Assembly: GCA_003508835.1 (NCBI GenBank)
Contig: PUFA01000034.1
Span: 1,984,001 to 2,048,000 of the forward strand
Direction of reading: 5' to 3'
DNA length: 64,000 nucleotides
DNA from: Eonycteris spelaea
Taxonomy: Eukaryota; Chordata; Mammalia; Chiroptera; Pteropodidae
Shown here: one piece after another, positions 11,531 through 20,299 of the stretch
Numbering within the stretch: position 1 is the first letter of the stretch
Layout of the letters: the number at the start of each line of letters is the position of its first letter
Notes under the pieces: generated by a model
Seen by the model: only the letters and a program-made list of their open reading frames with translations
What the model was told of the DNA's origin: nothing
Databases searched by the model: none
Made by a program: the position numbers and the translations under genes

Positions 11531-11655
11531 TCCACACGGTAGTTGAGATCCCCAAGCCAGAAGAGGTGAGTGAAGCGGTGAGTGATGTTAAAGGGACTCA
11601 GCTTCTTGTCTCCAGAGCCAGAAACCGGAGAATGTTCATATAGTTTTGGTTTCGC
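11518..11655 (-). CDS. INPP5D: INPP5D exon 15: 5-phosphatase domain, with one-base deletion
   Basis: 138 nt where the frame needs 139. It encodes RNQNYMNILRFLAL, then a break, then DKKLSPFNITHRFTHLFW and LGDLNYRVELPTW. GDLNYR is a conserved catalytic motif (Asp and Asn). The codon for the Gly in LALGDKK lacks one G (GCTCTGGAGAC where GCTCTGGGAGAC is expected, near 11611-11613). Read as given, a TGA follows at 11600-11598. The motif usually written WFGDLNYR reads WLGD here. The acceptor TTTAATTAG is pyrimidine-poor; the donor ACCTGG/GTAAGG is good and is also the unit of a tandem repeat (11451-11530). Confidence 0.94.
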
Positions 11656-12228
11656 CTAATTAAATGACCAACAGCCATCTTAGCACAGGGTTCCCGGTCC
11701 GCCATGGCAGGAAGTCAGAGGGGGTGTGTGGGGGGAATCAAGGTGTCGAATCTCCTCCCCCGCAGCAAACACCTTATGTGCACCTGGGGCACGGCCGGGG
11801 GCAAAGGGCCTTTCAAGCTGGACTGGGAACACAGGGCAGGGGCCCTGGAGCATCTGTTCCGCAGAGAATCAGAATCCTGGCTATTCTAGATGACCGTCTT
11901 CACAACTGGGCCGCCATCAGGCAAACGGGCTTTGACAGGGAAGGGTGCCCAGGTGTGGTTTTGCCCTTCAGAAAGGAGTGGTACTGAGGCGTCTCTTAGG
12001 GTGACAACACAGGGCAATGTCTGTTCTGTCCTTCAGAAAGGTCTCTCCCCACGGGAGGACACTACTGTGCTGCCGTGGCCTGGGACGGGACCGGGAACAG
12101 TGCTCAGAGGCCAACAGGACGGGGTCCCCGCCGAGGGCTGAGGGGTCGTCGCGGTGTTTAGCTAGGGGTGTGAGGTATGCCTGGGCGAGTCACCCTGACA
12201 CAGGCTCTCGGGGAACGAGCACCATTAC

Positions 12229-12325
12229 CTGAGTTTCTTTTCGCTTCCAGAAGTCAAGTGGCTGTTGACAAACCCCAAAGAGGTTCCGTTGAACATAAAT
12301 GACACCCCCACGGCTCCCTTGTTCC
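12229..12325 (-). CDS. INPP5D: INPP5D exon 14: 5-phosphatase domain
   Basis: 97 nt, two bases in and two out. It encodes NKGAVGVSFMFNGTSLGFVN, then SHLTSGSEKKL. NKGAV and NSHL are conserved catalytic-domain motifs; the His of NSHL acts at the scissile phosphate. The acceptor is CATTTAG/GGAACA and the donor CTCAG/GTAATG. It is intact. Confidence 0.97.
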
Positions 12326-12721
12326 CTAAATGGAGGGGAGAAGGAGGAAGTCAGAGTTCTCGAGTGGGCAGACTTGTCAGACAGCAGGAAATCAAGGCGA
12401 GGCAAGCGATTAATAGAGGGGGAGAGGAGGCAGAGGAAGAAGGAGAAGCAGCTTCATTTGGGAGGGAGACGGGACAGGGCACGGGGGCTTGGAGGCGAGA
12501 GTCCTCCAGGACAGCAAGAAAACGGGCTGAATGGCCAGCAGCCTTGGGAGTGTCTGCGGGGCTGAGGGAGGGAGGAGGCTGCCGGTGAACCCATGCTGGC
12601 GTTTGCCCACAAGGAGCGATCGGTCACCCACTCGGCGGGCTGACCTTCTACCCCGCTAACTCCAGGGTCCTGGTGAGACCAAAACCCGCACCGAGACCAC
12701 CTCGTGTTCTGTCCGGTTTAC

Positions 12722-13168
12722 GCTCTTCTAGCGGTTCTCAAAGTGTGTTCCCTGGACCAGCAGCCTCTGTGTCACTGGGGAACTCACAGGATGTGCGTCC
12801 TCAGGCCCCAGGCCAGGCCTGCTGAGTCAGAAATTCTGGGGGCGAGGCCCAGGAATGTGCATTTCATGAGTCCTCTAGGTCAGGGGTGGGCATATGCTGG
12901 GCCTACCACCTGCTAAAAGTGTCTTTTAGCTTTCTAAATTGTTGGGGGGAAAAGTCAAAAGAATATTCTGTGACACAGGAAAATGATAGGGAATTGAAGT
13001 ATAGAATCCGTAGAGAACATTTTGCTGGAACACAGCTATACCCATGGACAGTGCCTGCATGGCCTGCAAGGCAAAAAAATAGTCACTATCTGTCTTTTTA
13101 GAGAAAAGCTTGCCAACCTCTGCTCGAAGTGGTTCTGACACAGGCTGGAGTCTGAGGACCTTCTTGGT
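12722..13168 (+). mobile_element. MER5A-type hAT element, interrupted
   Basis: GGTTCTCAAAGTGTGTTCCC, GACCAGCAGCCTCTGTGTCA and GAGTCAGAAATTCTGGGGGC follow the MER5A consensus to about 12880. The expected end (GGTTCTGACACAGGCTGGAG) resumes at 13131, after an inserted element at 12881-13122. Confidence 0.85.
12881..13122 (+). mobile_element. hAT (Charlie-type) element nested in MER5A
   Basis: 242 bases starting CAGGGGTGGGCATATGCTGG and ending TTGCCAACCTCTG, which form short imperfect terminal inverted repeats. The internal GGAACACAGCTATACCCAT is typical of this family. The 8-base flanks CTCTAGGT and CTCGAAGT match at 6 of 8 positions and are read as its target-site duplication. Confidence 0.85.
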
Positions 13169-14103
13169 CCCACACAGTAGCTACGAGCCTACAGATCAAG
13201 CCCTTGAAAAGTGGCCAGTCCAAACCGAGATGGGCCGTCAGTGTGAAAAACACATCAGCATCACAGGCCTCAGTAAGAAAAACAGAATGTAAATTATCTA
13301 ATAGTTTTCTTTATTGAAATGGTGGCTTCGATCAATACCGATTGAAATGGTAATATTTCGAATGTGTGGGGTTTGACAAATGTTTTGTTAAAAATGACTT
13401 CACCATTTCCTGTTCCTTTCTTCAGTGTGGCTATTAGAAAACTTGAAATGACCCATTTGGCTCCCATCCTGTCTGGGCAGAGCATGAGTGAAAGGATCTT
13501 GGGGACTGTCCAGCCCTGCTTCCTCGGGAGGGGCCAGTCAGGGGGGGACAGGCAGCCCAGACAGAGATGGGACACGGGCTAGCAGGAGGGTGTGGGCCGC
13601 AGAACAGGGCGGCCACTGAGACGGGAAGGAAGGAGGGACCGGTGGGTGTGGACGCGGGCAGTGCGCGGTCTGTCAGCAGAAATGCTGACAGCGCCTTCAC
13701 GCCCCATGGCAGCTCCGCTTCTACTTCCTGTTATCTCTGGGATGATCCTGTCCCGACTCCCACCACCGGGAACTGCTTGCTGGCCCCGCCCTCAACTCTG
13801 CCCACGGCCCACGTGGGCGCACCTGCCACATGCACTCACAGACGCACGTATACGGACTCCCACACGCTCACACGCCCGCGCGGGCTGGCGCTCACGGCAG
13901 GCATCCACGTCCACACTCACGTACGTTCCCACACGCAGACTCTCACTCATGGGGTCCTCCGCGCCTGTGTCACTTCTCTGAAGCACCCTCGTGGGGCCCA
14001 GCGGCTCGCAGGTGATACCAGCACTTCCCCACCCCACCTCAGTCGGTCTCAGTCTAGATCAGGGCCAAAGCGAGCCCACAGGCTGTGCTATACGACTTTA
14101 CAG

Positions 14104-14327
14104 CAGTGGTCCCCAAGCTTTGTGGCACCAGGGACCGGGGCTCCTATGAGAATCTAGCGCCTGAGGATCTGAGGCAGAGCTGAGGCGGTGATGCTGGCGC
14201 TGGGGAGCGGCTGCTAATACAGACGAAGCTTCGCTCACTGGCCGCTGCTCACCTTCTGCCATGCGACCCGGTTCCTAACAGGCCACGGACCAGTCCTGGT
14301 CCACAGCCCAGGGGTTCGGGACCCCTG
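14104..14327 (+). mobile_element. hAT-type non-autonomous element with target-site duplication
   Basis: 224 bases from CAGTGGTCCCCAAGC to GGTTCGGGACCCCTG with terminal inverted repeats. The internal TTCCTAACAGGCCACGGACC is characteristic of a common mammalian hAT family. It is flanked by CTTTACAG and TTTTACAG (7 of 8 identical). It lies in intron 13, 450 bases from exon 13. Confidence 0.85.
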
Positions 14328-14394
14328 TTTTACAGAACAGCCCTTCCCATTCATTTTATGCCTCTGTGCTTGCTTTTCTGTGACAGCTGTGAGG

Positions 14395-14625
14395 AGGAGG
14401 AGTGACATATGGCCTGCAAAGCCTCACGTATTTACTCTCTGGCCCTTCACAGCAAGTCCATCAAGCCGGTCCTAGGTCCCTGACACTCAAGGCAGGGTCT
14501 GTGGGCCAGCAGCGCTGACGTCCACGGGCAGTCGTTGGAAACTCAGACTGTCAGGCTCCACCTGAGACCTGCTGAGCAGGAACCTGCATCTCCACCAGGA
14601 CCTAGAAGCCGTGGTGCTGACGCGG
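14395..14625 (+). mobile_element. hAT fragments: right half of the 12881-type element, then a MER5A-type piece
   Basis: At 14408-14455, ATGGCCTGCAAAGCC...TATTTACTCTCTGGCCCTT matches the right half of the hAT family seen at 12881. From about 14490, GGGCCAGCAGCGCTGACGTC, TCAGGCTCCACCTGAGACCT and GCTGAGCAGGAACCTGCATC follow MER5A/B. Borders are approximate. Confidence 0.6.
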
Positions 14626-14778
14626 GTGAGTTTCGGTGGGGGGACCAGCCGCCCCAGTTTGCCCAGGACCAAGGAGGTCACAGGACATGAGACGCAGGTT
14701 TAGTCCGGGGCAGCCCCCGCGGGCAGGGGCAGGAAGCACACGCGTCAGCAGGAGGAACACGGCCCCCGCCCCGCTCAC

Positions 14779-14896
14779 CCAGCGTGTTGGCGATGCCCGT
14801 CTTCACGTTATCGGTGCAGATGTGGCTTATCCGGTTCTCGTGCTCCGGCTTGGCCAGCACCACGATGCGAATGTTCCAGAGGGTGTGGATGGCGAT
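14779..14896 (-). CDS. INPP5D: INPP5D exon 13: 5-phosphatase domain
   Basis: 118 nt, phase 0 in, one base out. It encodes IAIHTLWNIRIVVLAKPEHE, then NRISHICTDNVKTGIANTLG. It is a core beta strand and loop of the catalytic domain. The acceptor is CCCACCAG/ATCGCC and the donor CTGG/GTGAGC. It is intact, although it lies between two exons with deletions. The Val-to-Ile start differs from human and is conservative. Confidence 0.97.
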
Positions 14897-15376
14897 CTGG
14901 TGGGGAGGACACTGGTGACCGTGGGCCAGGGCGTAGTGCCTGACCACCCCAGAGCACCCGGAGATTCACACTCAGCCCTCGCCTCACGGTGTGGGGGTTC
15001 CCTGTCTGTAATCCCTACACTTTAGGGGACACCGAAGGACATCCCACAGACGAGACAAAGAATCTTGGTGCTGGGAGCTGGGGCTGGCGAGATGTCGATG
15101 GAGGAAGGAGGACGAACAGGCACAGGCAGGGCCGCGGAGGACCCCCGTGATTTTCAGCAACGCCTGTGGACCCCATCGATTTCTGAATGCCGGTGCCCCT
15201 CTCTGGCCCTGGGAGGTGGCGGGAGGCGTGGGGAGGCGGGGGACCACTGGGCACGCAGGCATCTTTGGAAGCCGAGAGCCAATAGGCCGAGCTGCCCTTG
15301 CCCCTGAGACGCTCCTGGCTGGCCTCACAAAGCCCCCTGCCCCAGAGTCCCACCCAGGGCCGTGACCGCGGCTCAC

Positions 15377-15572
15377 TGTTTTAAAAGTCATGCTGGTGAT
15401 TTCCTGCAGGGAGCTTTTGAGTATCTCCAGCCACTCCTTCTCCCCCAGGGGGTCCTCCTGGGTGCCGATCACGTAGATGTCATGGGGGATGTAATCGGCA
15501 GAGTCGTCCCGCGTCTTTCCCTGCCCCTTGGAGAGAAACCAGGACGTGATCTTCTTGGGGGGGGGGCGTTAC
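15377..15572 (-). CDS. INPP5D: INPP5D exon 12: 5-phosphatase domain, with one-base deletion
   Basis: 196 nt where the frame needs 197. It opens GNAPPP, then the conserved frame continues as KKITSWFLSKGQGKT, DDSADYIPHDIYVIGTQEDP and GEKEWLEILKSSLQEITSMT. GTQE is the motif with the metal-binding Glu. The two parts are in different frames because the C run for Ala-Pro-Pro-Pro (plus-strand G run 15557-15566) has 10 bases and 11 are needed. Read as given, the frame closes at a TGA at 15471-15469. The splice sites look normal (acceptor TTGAAG/GTAACG, donor AAAACA/GTGAGC). A homopolymer read error is the simplest cause, a real allele the alternative. Confidence 0.95.
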
Positions 15573-16834
15573 CTTCAACAGCAAAACCCAACACCAAGTG
15601 AGTCATAGGCACATCGGAAGAATTCAAGACAGAGGTGGGGGAAGCCCCGGGGGTGGGGGCAGACGCACAGTCACGATAACCATTCCGGCCGCCCAACAAA
15701 ACGCCCCAGACGGAGAGCTAAGGTCCTGCTATCCCGGAGGGTGTCTGCTAGGGTCAGAGGCCACTCAGGCTTCTTTTTAAAGATAATGTTACGTTTCAAA
15801 GGCTCGAAAGACTAGGCGAGCCCCTGGGGCATCCTGAACTAGTTGCGTGAGATGCCAAACACCGGCCAGTCTCGGGGGCTACACTGGTACCCGGGACACA
15901 CTCCTCGAGGGACTGACATTCCGTGGGCAAGATGGCCCAGGAGGCCGCCAGGTGTGGGGTGGGGCTTGCGGCCCACGGTTGGGGCACAACAATGGCTTCC
16001 TCCCGAAGGAGACCTCAGCCTCGGTCGGAGCGACGTGAGGGTGGCAGGAAGAGAAAGAAGAGGAGCGTGGACAACGCCCCGCCACCCCGTTCCCAGAACT
16101 GAGTCGAAGTAGCTCAGTAAGGAGATGATGAACGAGTGATTTCTCCTCTCCACGCCCGTGATGGTTGAGTACACTTTTCCCCCCCAAGACATAACCTTCC
16201 TGGCTCACAAGTGCCAAAAACCCGAGAACTAATTTGACGGCCACTGAGGTCTGCTCCTCCCCAAGGCTCACGTCAGGAGCACAAATGCCGGGGGCTGGTG
16301 GTCTCTGCTTGGGGGGGCCACCCACCCATCTTGCCCTGGTGCAGCCAGCTCCTTCCACTGTCTCCTGTGTGAAGGGTGCCCCCTCCCCCCACAGTTGTGC
16401 AGCGGGACAGTGCCCCAGCCCCAGCCAAATCTAGACCGCCACACTCAGAGGACAAGGCAGGAAGCAGCCATGTAAGTGGCCACGTGCGTGAACCCGCGTG
16501 TGCGCGCTGGTGCGATCGGGTGGCCAGTAAGAAGCCCTGGAGAGGACAGATGGGGACCCAGGACACCGGGGCACGGGTCTGAGCACTACGGCAGTGCTGC
16601 CGCGGCCCCATGAAGGCCCGGGAAGGGCTGGCGGCTTGCAAAGGAGGGTCAGGAGCTCAGGCCATCGTCCGCTCAGCCGACAGGCCAGGAGCTGCACACT
16701 GTGTTTGCATTTACCCCTGTCCCTCAGTGAGTGGCTGCTACTTGCCCCTTCCTCCTGGATGCTGCTGAGTGACTGTGCTGAGTGGGAGGAGGGTGGGCCT
16801 GACCCTGCTCAGGACCAAGTGGGGGAGACAGATG

Positions 16835-16940
16835 CCCAGTTAAAGTTGCATTTCAGACAAACCACGAGTAAGTTTTAGAATAGGTGTGTCCCATGCAGGA
16901 TCTACTTATCTGAAATTCAGATTCAACTGGATAGCCTATA
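16835..16940 (+). mobile_element. Partial palindromic MITE-like repeat
   Basis: CCAGTTAAAGTTGCATTTCA, GTGTCCCATGCAGG and TCTGAAATTCAGATTCAACT share both arms with the better copies at 26707-26893 and 38513-38687. It is truncated at the left and lies in intron 11. Confidence 0.65.
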
Positions 16941-17007
16941 TCTACTTACTTTCTCATTGCTCGCTGAATACTTACACTAAACACTTAGCATAATTACATT
17001 TAGTATG

Positions 17008-17008
<1 letters not shown>

Positions 17009-17052
<44 letters not shown>
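17009..17052. repeat. (AT)n microsatellite
   Basis: About 44 bases of pure AT repeat in intron 11. It can form a cruciform. Confidence 0.97.
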
Positions 17053-17055
<3 letters not shown>

Positions 17056-17403
17056 AATTTGTCATTTATATGAAATTCGGAAGTTCTTGCTTCAGGCCCG
17101 GGCCCCTCGCCTAAAGCTGGGCGGTGCCACGGTCCCTTCCCCTAGATGTTCAGACTCTTCACCTACAACCTTCCAATGGAGACAAGTGAAGTGACCCACT
17201 GCAGCAGCTCTTGGGGCCCTAGGGCTCCGTCCTTGTACGCATTGTCTCAGGAAAAGGGTGGGATCCCCCAGAAAGAGCTGTGCTGAGGGGCTGGGGGTGG
17301 GTGAGTCAGATGTAGCCCCGCCCAGTCAAGGGTGCGGGGAGGGGGAGGGGGGCAGGAAGTGGTGGCCCAGGGGAGGTAACAGCGGTGGGGAGGCAGGACC
17401 TAC

Positions 17404-17506
17404 CCATGTTCCAAGTCCCAATGAAGATGGTGATCATGTCGGGCTCCGGCTGCTCCGAGTGCTTGTTTTTCATCTGCTGCAGGAGCTGGCAGAAGCCTTC
17501 TCTCTT
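17404..17506 (-). CDS. INPP5D: INPP5D exon 11: start of 5-phosphatase domain
   Basis: 103 nt, phase 0 in, one base out. It encodes KREGFCQLLQQMKNKHSEQP, then EPDMITIFIGTWNMG with the last Gly split. TWNMG(N) is the first catalytic motif of Mg-dependent inositol 5-phosphatases (DNase I-like fold); its Asn, at the start of exon 12, helps position the metal. The acceptor is AATCCCCAG/AAGAGA and the donor ATGG/GTAGGT. The frame is intact. Confidence 0.97.
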
Positions 17507-17754
17507 CTGGGGATTGAAGGGCAGACACACTCAGAAAGGCCTCTCTGCCTCCCGGCACGCACGTGTGACACGCTCAAAGGGGCATGGTCAGCTTCGAGAA
17601 AACTTGAGAGGGACGTGCAAGCCGGTGCGGACTTCCGCGAGAGCAGGCGGGAAACACGCCTCCGAAGTCCCAGAAATGGCTTCTCTGTGACCAGCCACCT
17701 CGCTGCCAGGACCCGACTCTAGGAAAATAGTCAGGAACCGAACAAAGGCCCAGC

Positions 17755-18050
17755 CATTTATCACGGCTCCTGCAGCACGCATTCCAGTACGGACAAAACT
17801 AGAGGCGACCTTGATGTCCGCTCGGGAAAGGAGTTAACACGTGCACTGCGGGTCATCCATACGCTGGCATACCATGCGGTGTGAGCACCGTGGTGCAGAA
17901 ATGCCTTATCGATAAGAACAGATGGTCCAAATATACCGTCAAGCACCAAAAGCCAATGGACGGAACAGCATGAATAGCATCATTGCATTTTTATTTAAAA
18001 AAAAAGAAAAATCCTGAAATACATCGTTCAAGGTTCACTAGTGGTACATA
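17755..18050 (+). mobile_element. L1 3' end relic
   Basis: Diverged but ordered matches to the end of L1 ORF2 and the 3' UTR: CATTCCAGTACGGACAAAAC, then GAAATGCCTTATCGATAAGA and ACGGAACAGCATGAATAGCA. Intron 11/10 side. Low identity; borders are estimates. Confidence 0.4.
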
Positions 18051-19265
18051 CGGGTGTTTCTGTTTTACCCTTTTTGCTTATTTGGTAACTTTTTCGCCAT
18101 TGAGAAAAGAGCACTTGGGTAAGGAAAGAAAATTTAAAGTCAAGAAACTAATGGAAAAGAACCCACAAAGGCGGTCACAGCCTCCTAAATAGCCTCCTCA
18201 TTGAGTTGTCTGTCAAATGGCGCCTGACCGAACAACAACACACGGCAATTCAGGTCGTCTGTATGACATGACCGATACTTACTATTTCAGACTACGGGGA
18301 TGGCAATTTTTCAATGTGCGTCGACCCAAGCACCAGTCTGATGGCTGTGCTTACGGAAACCCGCCTTTAGTAAGGGATGGCTCAAAATTCGGTGCCTCAG
18401 TTTACCGCCGTGCCGCAATCTCGAGCCCGTAGCAAGGGGCAGCACTGGGTTTTGACCTGACGCCCCTGCGCCCAGAACGACCCCGCCTGGCATTGTCTCG
18501 CTCCGTCTGCCATCGCCTGTGTGGCCCCCAATTCTGGTTTTTCCCACCTCCTCTCTCATGCCTCCCAGTCCTTCCTGCCCCTCCCACTGGCCTCCTACCA
18601 GCCCACCCTTGCAACGTCACCCACGGGCCACTCTGTGGGGGCTGTCCCGGTGACAGCCTTGCCACTCTCTTCCTCCCTCCCTGATGTGGTGTGAGCCCTT
18701 TGTGCCCTGCCTCAGACACCCTGTCCACTGAAGGATAAACAGCAGGGCCGAGACGGTGGGCGATGAGATCAATTCACAGAGAACCCCACCTCTGGCGGCA
18801 CAGAGGCCCACCACAACACCCCAAGATGCCTCATGTTGCCATTCGCTCACACCACGCTCACTCCAGGAGCCGGTCCTAGTGGGCAAAGTACAGGAATGGA
18901 GGGGATGCTCGCTGGGACTCAGCTTTAAGTCTGGGGTGCCCTGGAGTGCTTCCAAGAGCAGCCCAAAGAGGCTCAATTCCTCCCAGTGGGGCTGGGGGCT
19001 GGGTAGACTCGGCAATAAAGGATGCCCCCTCTTGGGCAGGCAGCATGACAGAGAGGAAGATACGGGTTGCGACTCCTCAAATTCCAACTGGTCTGGAATG
19101 TGTCACCTCACCTTTCTGGGCTCAGCGTTCCCAGGTAGGAAACGGGTTGTGAGAATGGCGTGAGCTAATGATGCGAATTCCGGGCACAAAGCCAGCCTCA
19201 GAGACCATGCGCCTCTCAGGCATCCGTCACTCCCCTCCTGCCCATCTTAGTCTGTTGTCACTTAC

Positions 19266-19372
19266 TTTGGAGTCAGCGAAAACATATTCCTTTCGCAGGG
19301 TCTTCTCCTTCTCTGTTTCCACCAAAATCACCAGCTTGTTCAGAAACTTCTGAGACTTGATGAGCTGTAGAA
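19266..19372 (-). CDS. INPP5D: INPP5D exon 10: end of PH-related region
   Basis: 107 nt, two bases in, phase 0 out. It encodes I (split codon) then LQLIKSQKFLNKLVILVETE and KEKTLRKEYVFADSK. The acceptor is CTCTTCAG/TTCTAC and the donor TCCAAA/GTAAGT. One change against human is Thr for Ile in EKTLRKEY. The frame is intact on both sides. Confidence 0.97.
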
Positions 19373-19654
19373 CTGAAGAGGAATGAAGTTCATTTATTCG
19401 TTTGTCAACTCGTCACCCAAGGTGTACAGTCTTCAATATTTCTGGCATCTGACCATCAACAAAGCTGACTTTCCTGTCCCCAGGCTGAACACCGAATTTG
19501 TGCTGAATCTCCCAGATCCCTTTGCTCCTGGCTGCTCTTTTGGGGAGGGGCTCACGCCTGGGGAGGTGCCTGGGACAAGCAAGAGGCAGCCTGGCCAGAG
19601 CAGAAGCAAGAATATCCAACTTTTCTTCTTTTTCTCTCTACCTCCTCCACCCAC

Positions 19655-19890
19655 TTCTGTCCCTCCTTTCCCTTCCTTCCCTCCTTCCTTTCCCTTCCTT
19701 TCCTCCTTCCTTCCCTCCTTCCTTTCCCTTCCTTTCCTTCCTTCCTTCCTTCCCTCCTTCCTTCCTTCCTTCCTTCCTTCCTTCCTTCCTTCCTTCCTTC
19801 CTTCCTTCCTTCCTTCCTTCCTTCCTTCCTTCCTTCCTTCCTTCCCTCTTTCCTTCCTTCCTTCCTTCCTTCCTTCCTTCCTTCTTTTTT
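19655..19890. repeat. (CCTT)n polypyrimidine microsatellite
   Basis: About 235 bases of CCTT/CCCTT units on the plus strand, about 280 bases 5' of exon 10 in the transcript (intron 9). Transcribed as a purine run. Poly-Pro/Ser/Phe frames are artefacts. Confidence 0.97.
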
Positions 19891-20299
19891 TTTGCTTTGC
19901 TTTTATTTTACACCTAAATTAAGATTTCTTTACTTCTATCAATGATTACAAGACTCGAATTGTTCTACAAGGTTCGCACACACAGTGGCAGCCCCAAACC
20001 CACCTCCCTCCAACGTCCCAGAGGCAGCCACGTTCAACCCTCGTAATGGACTCTTGGAATTTTACTCCACCTCTAAATAACATGCTTGTATGCTCCTTCC
20101 TGGGTTTCAGTGTTAGAGACGTCAATATTTGCTATTACACATTGACTTTCCACTATGGCTCCGTTCACACACACAGCCTGTCTCCCCTCTCGCCATTCCT
20201 CTCCCCCGACCAGTGCATAATGTTGGTTCTTCCCCGTCATCCTTCCAATGATTATATCACCATTTTGGCCAGGTCAGCAGTATTTTTTTAATTATGGCT

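Noticed and set aside
10172..15572. The locus is a processed or duplicated pseudogene
   Set aside because: Introns, splice sites and strong conservation are present across all 17 exons. Three one-base losses alone do not show it, so an assembly fault is at least as likely.
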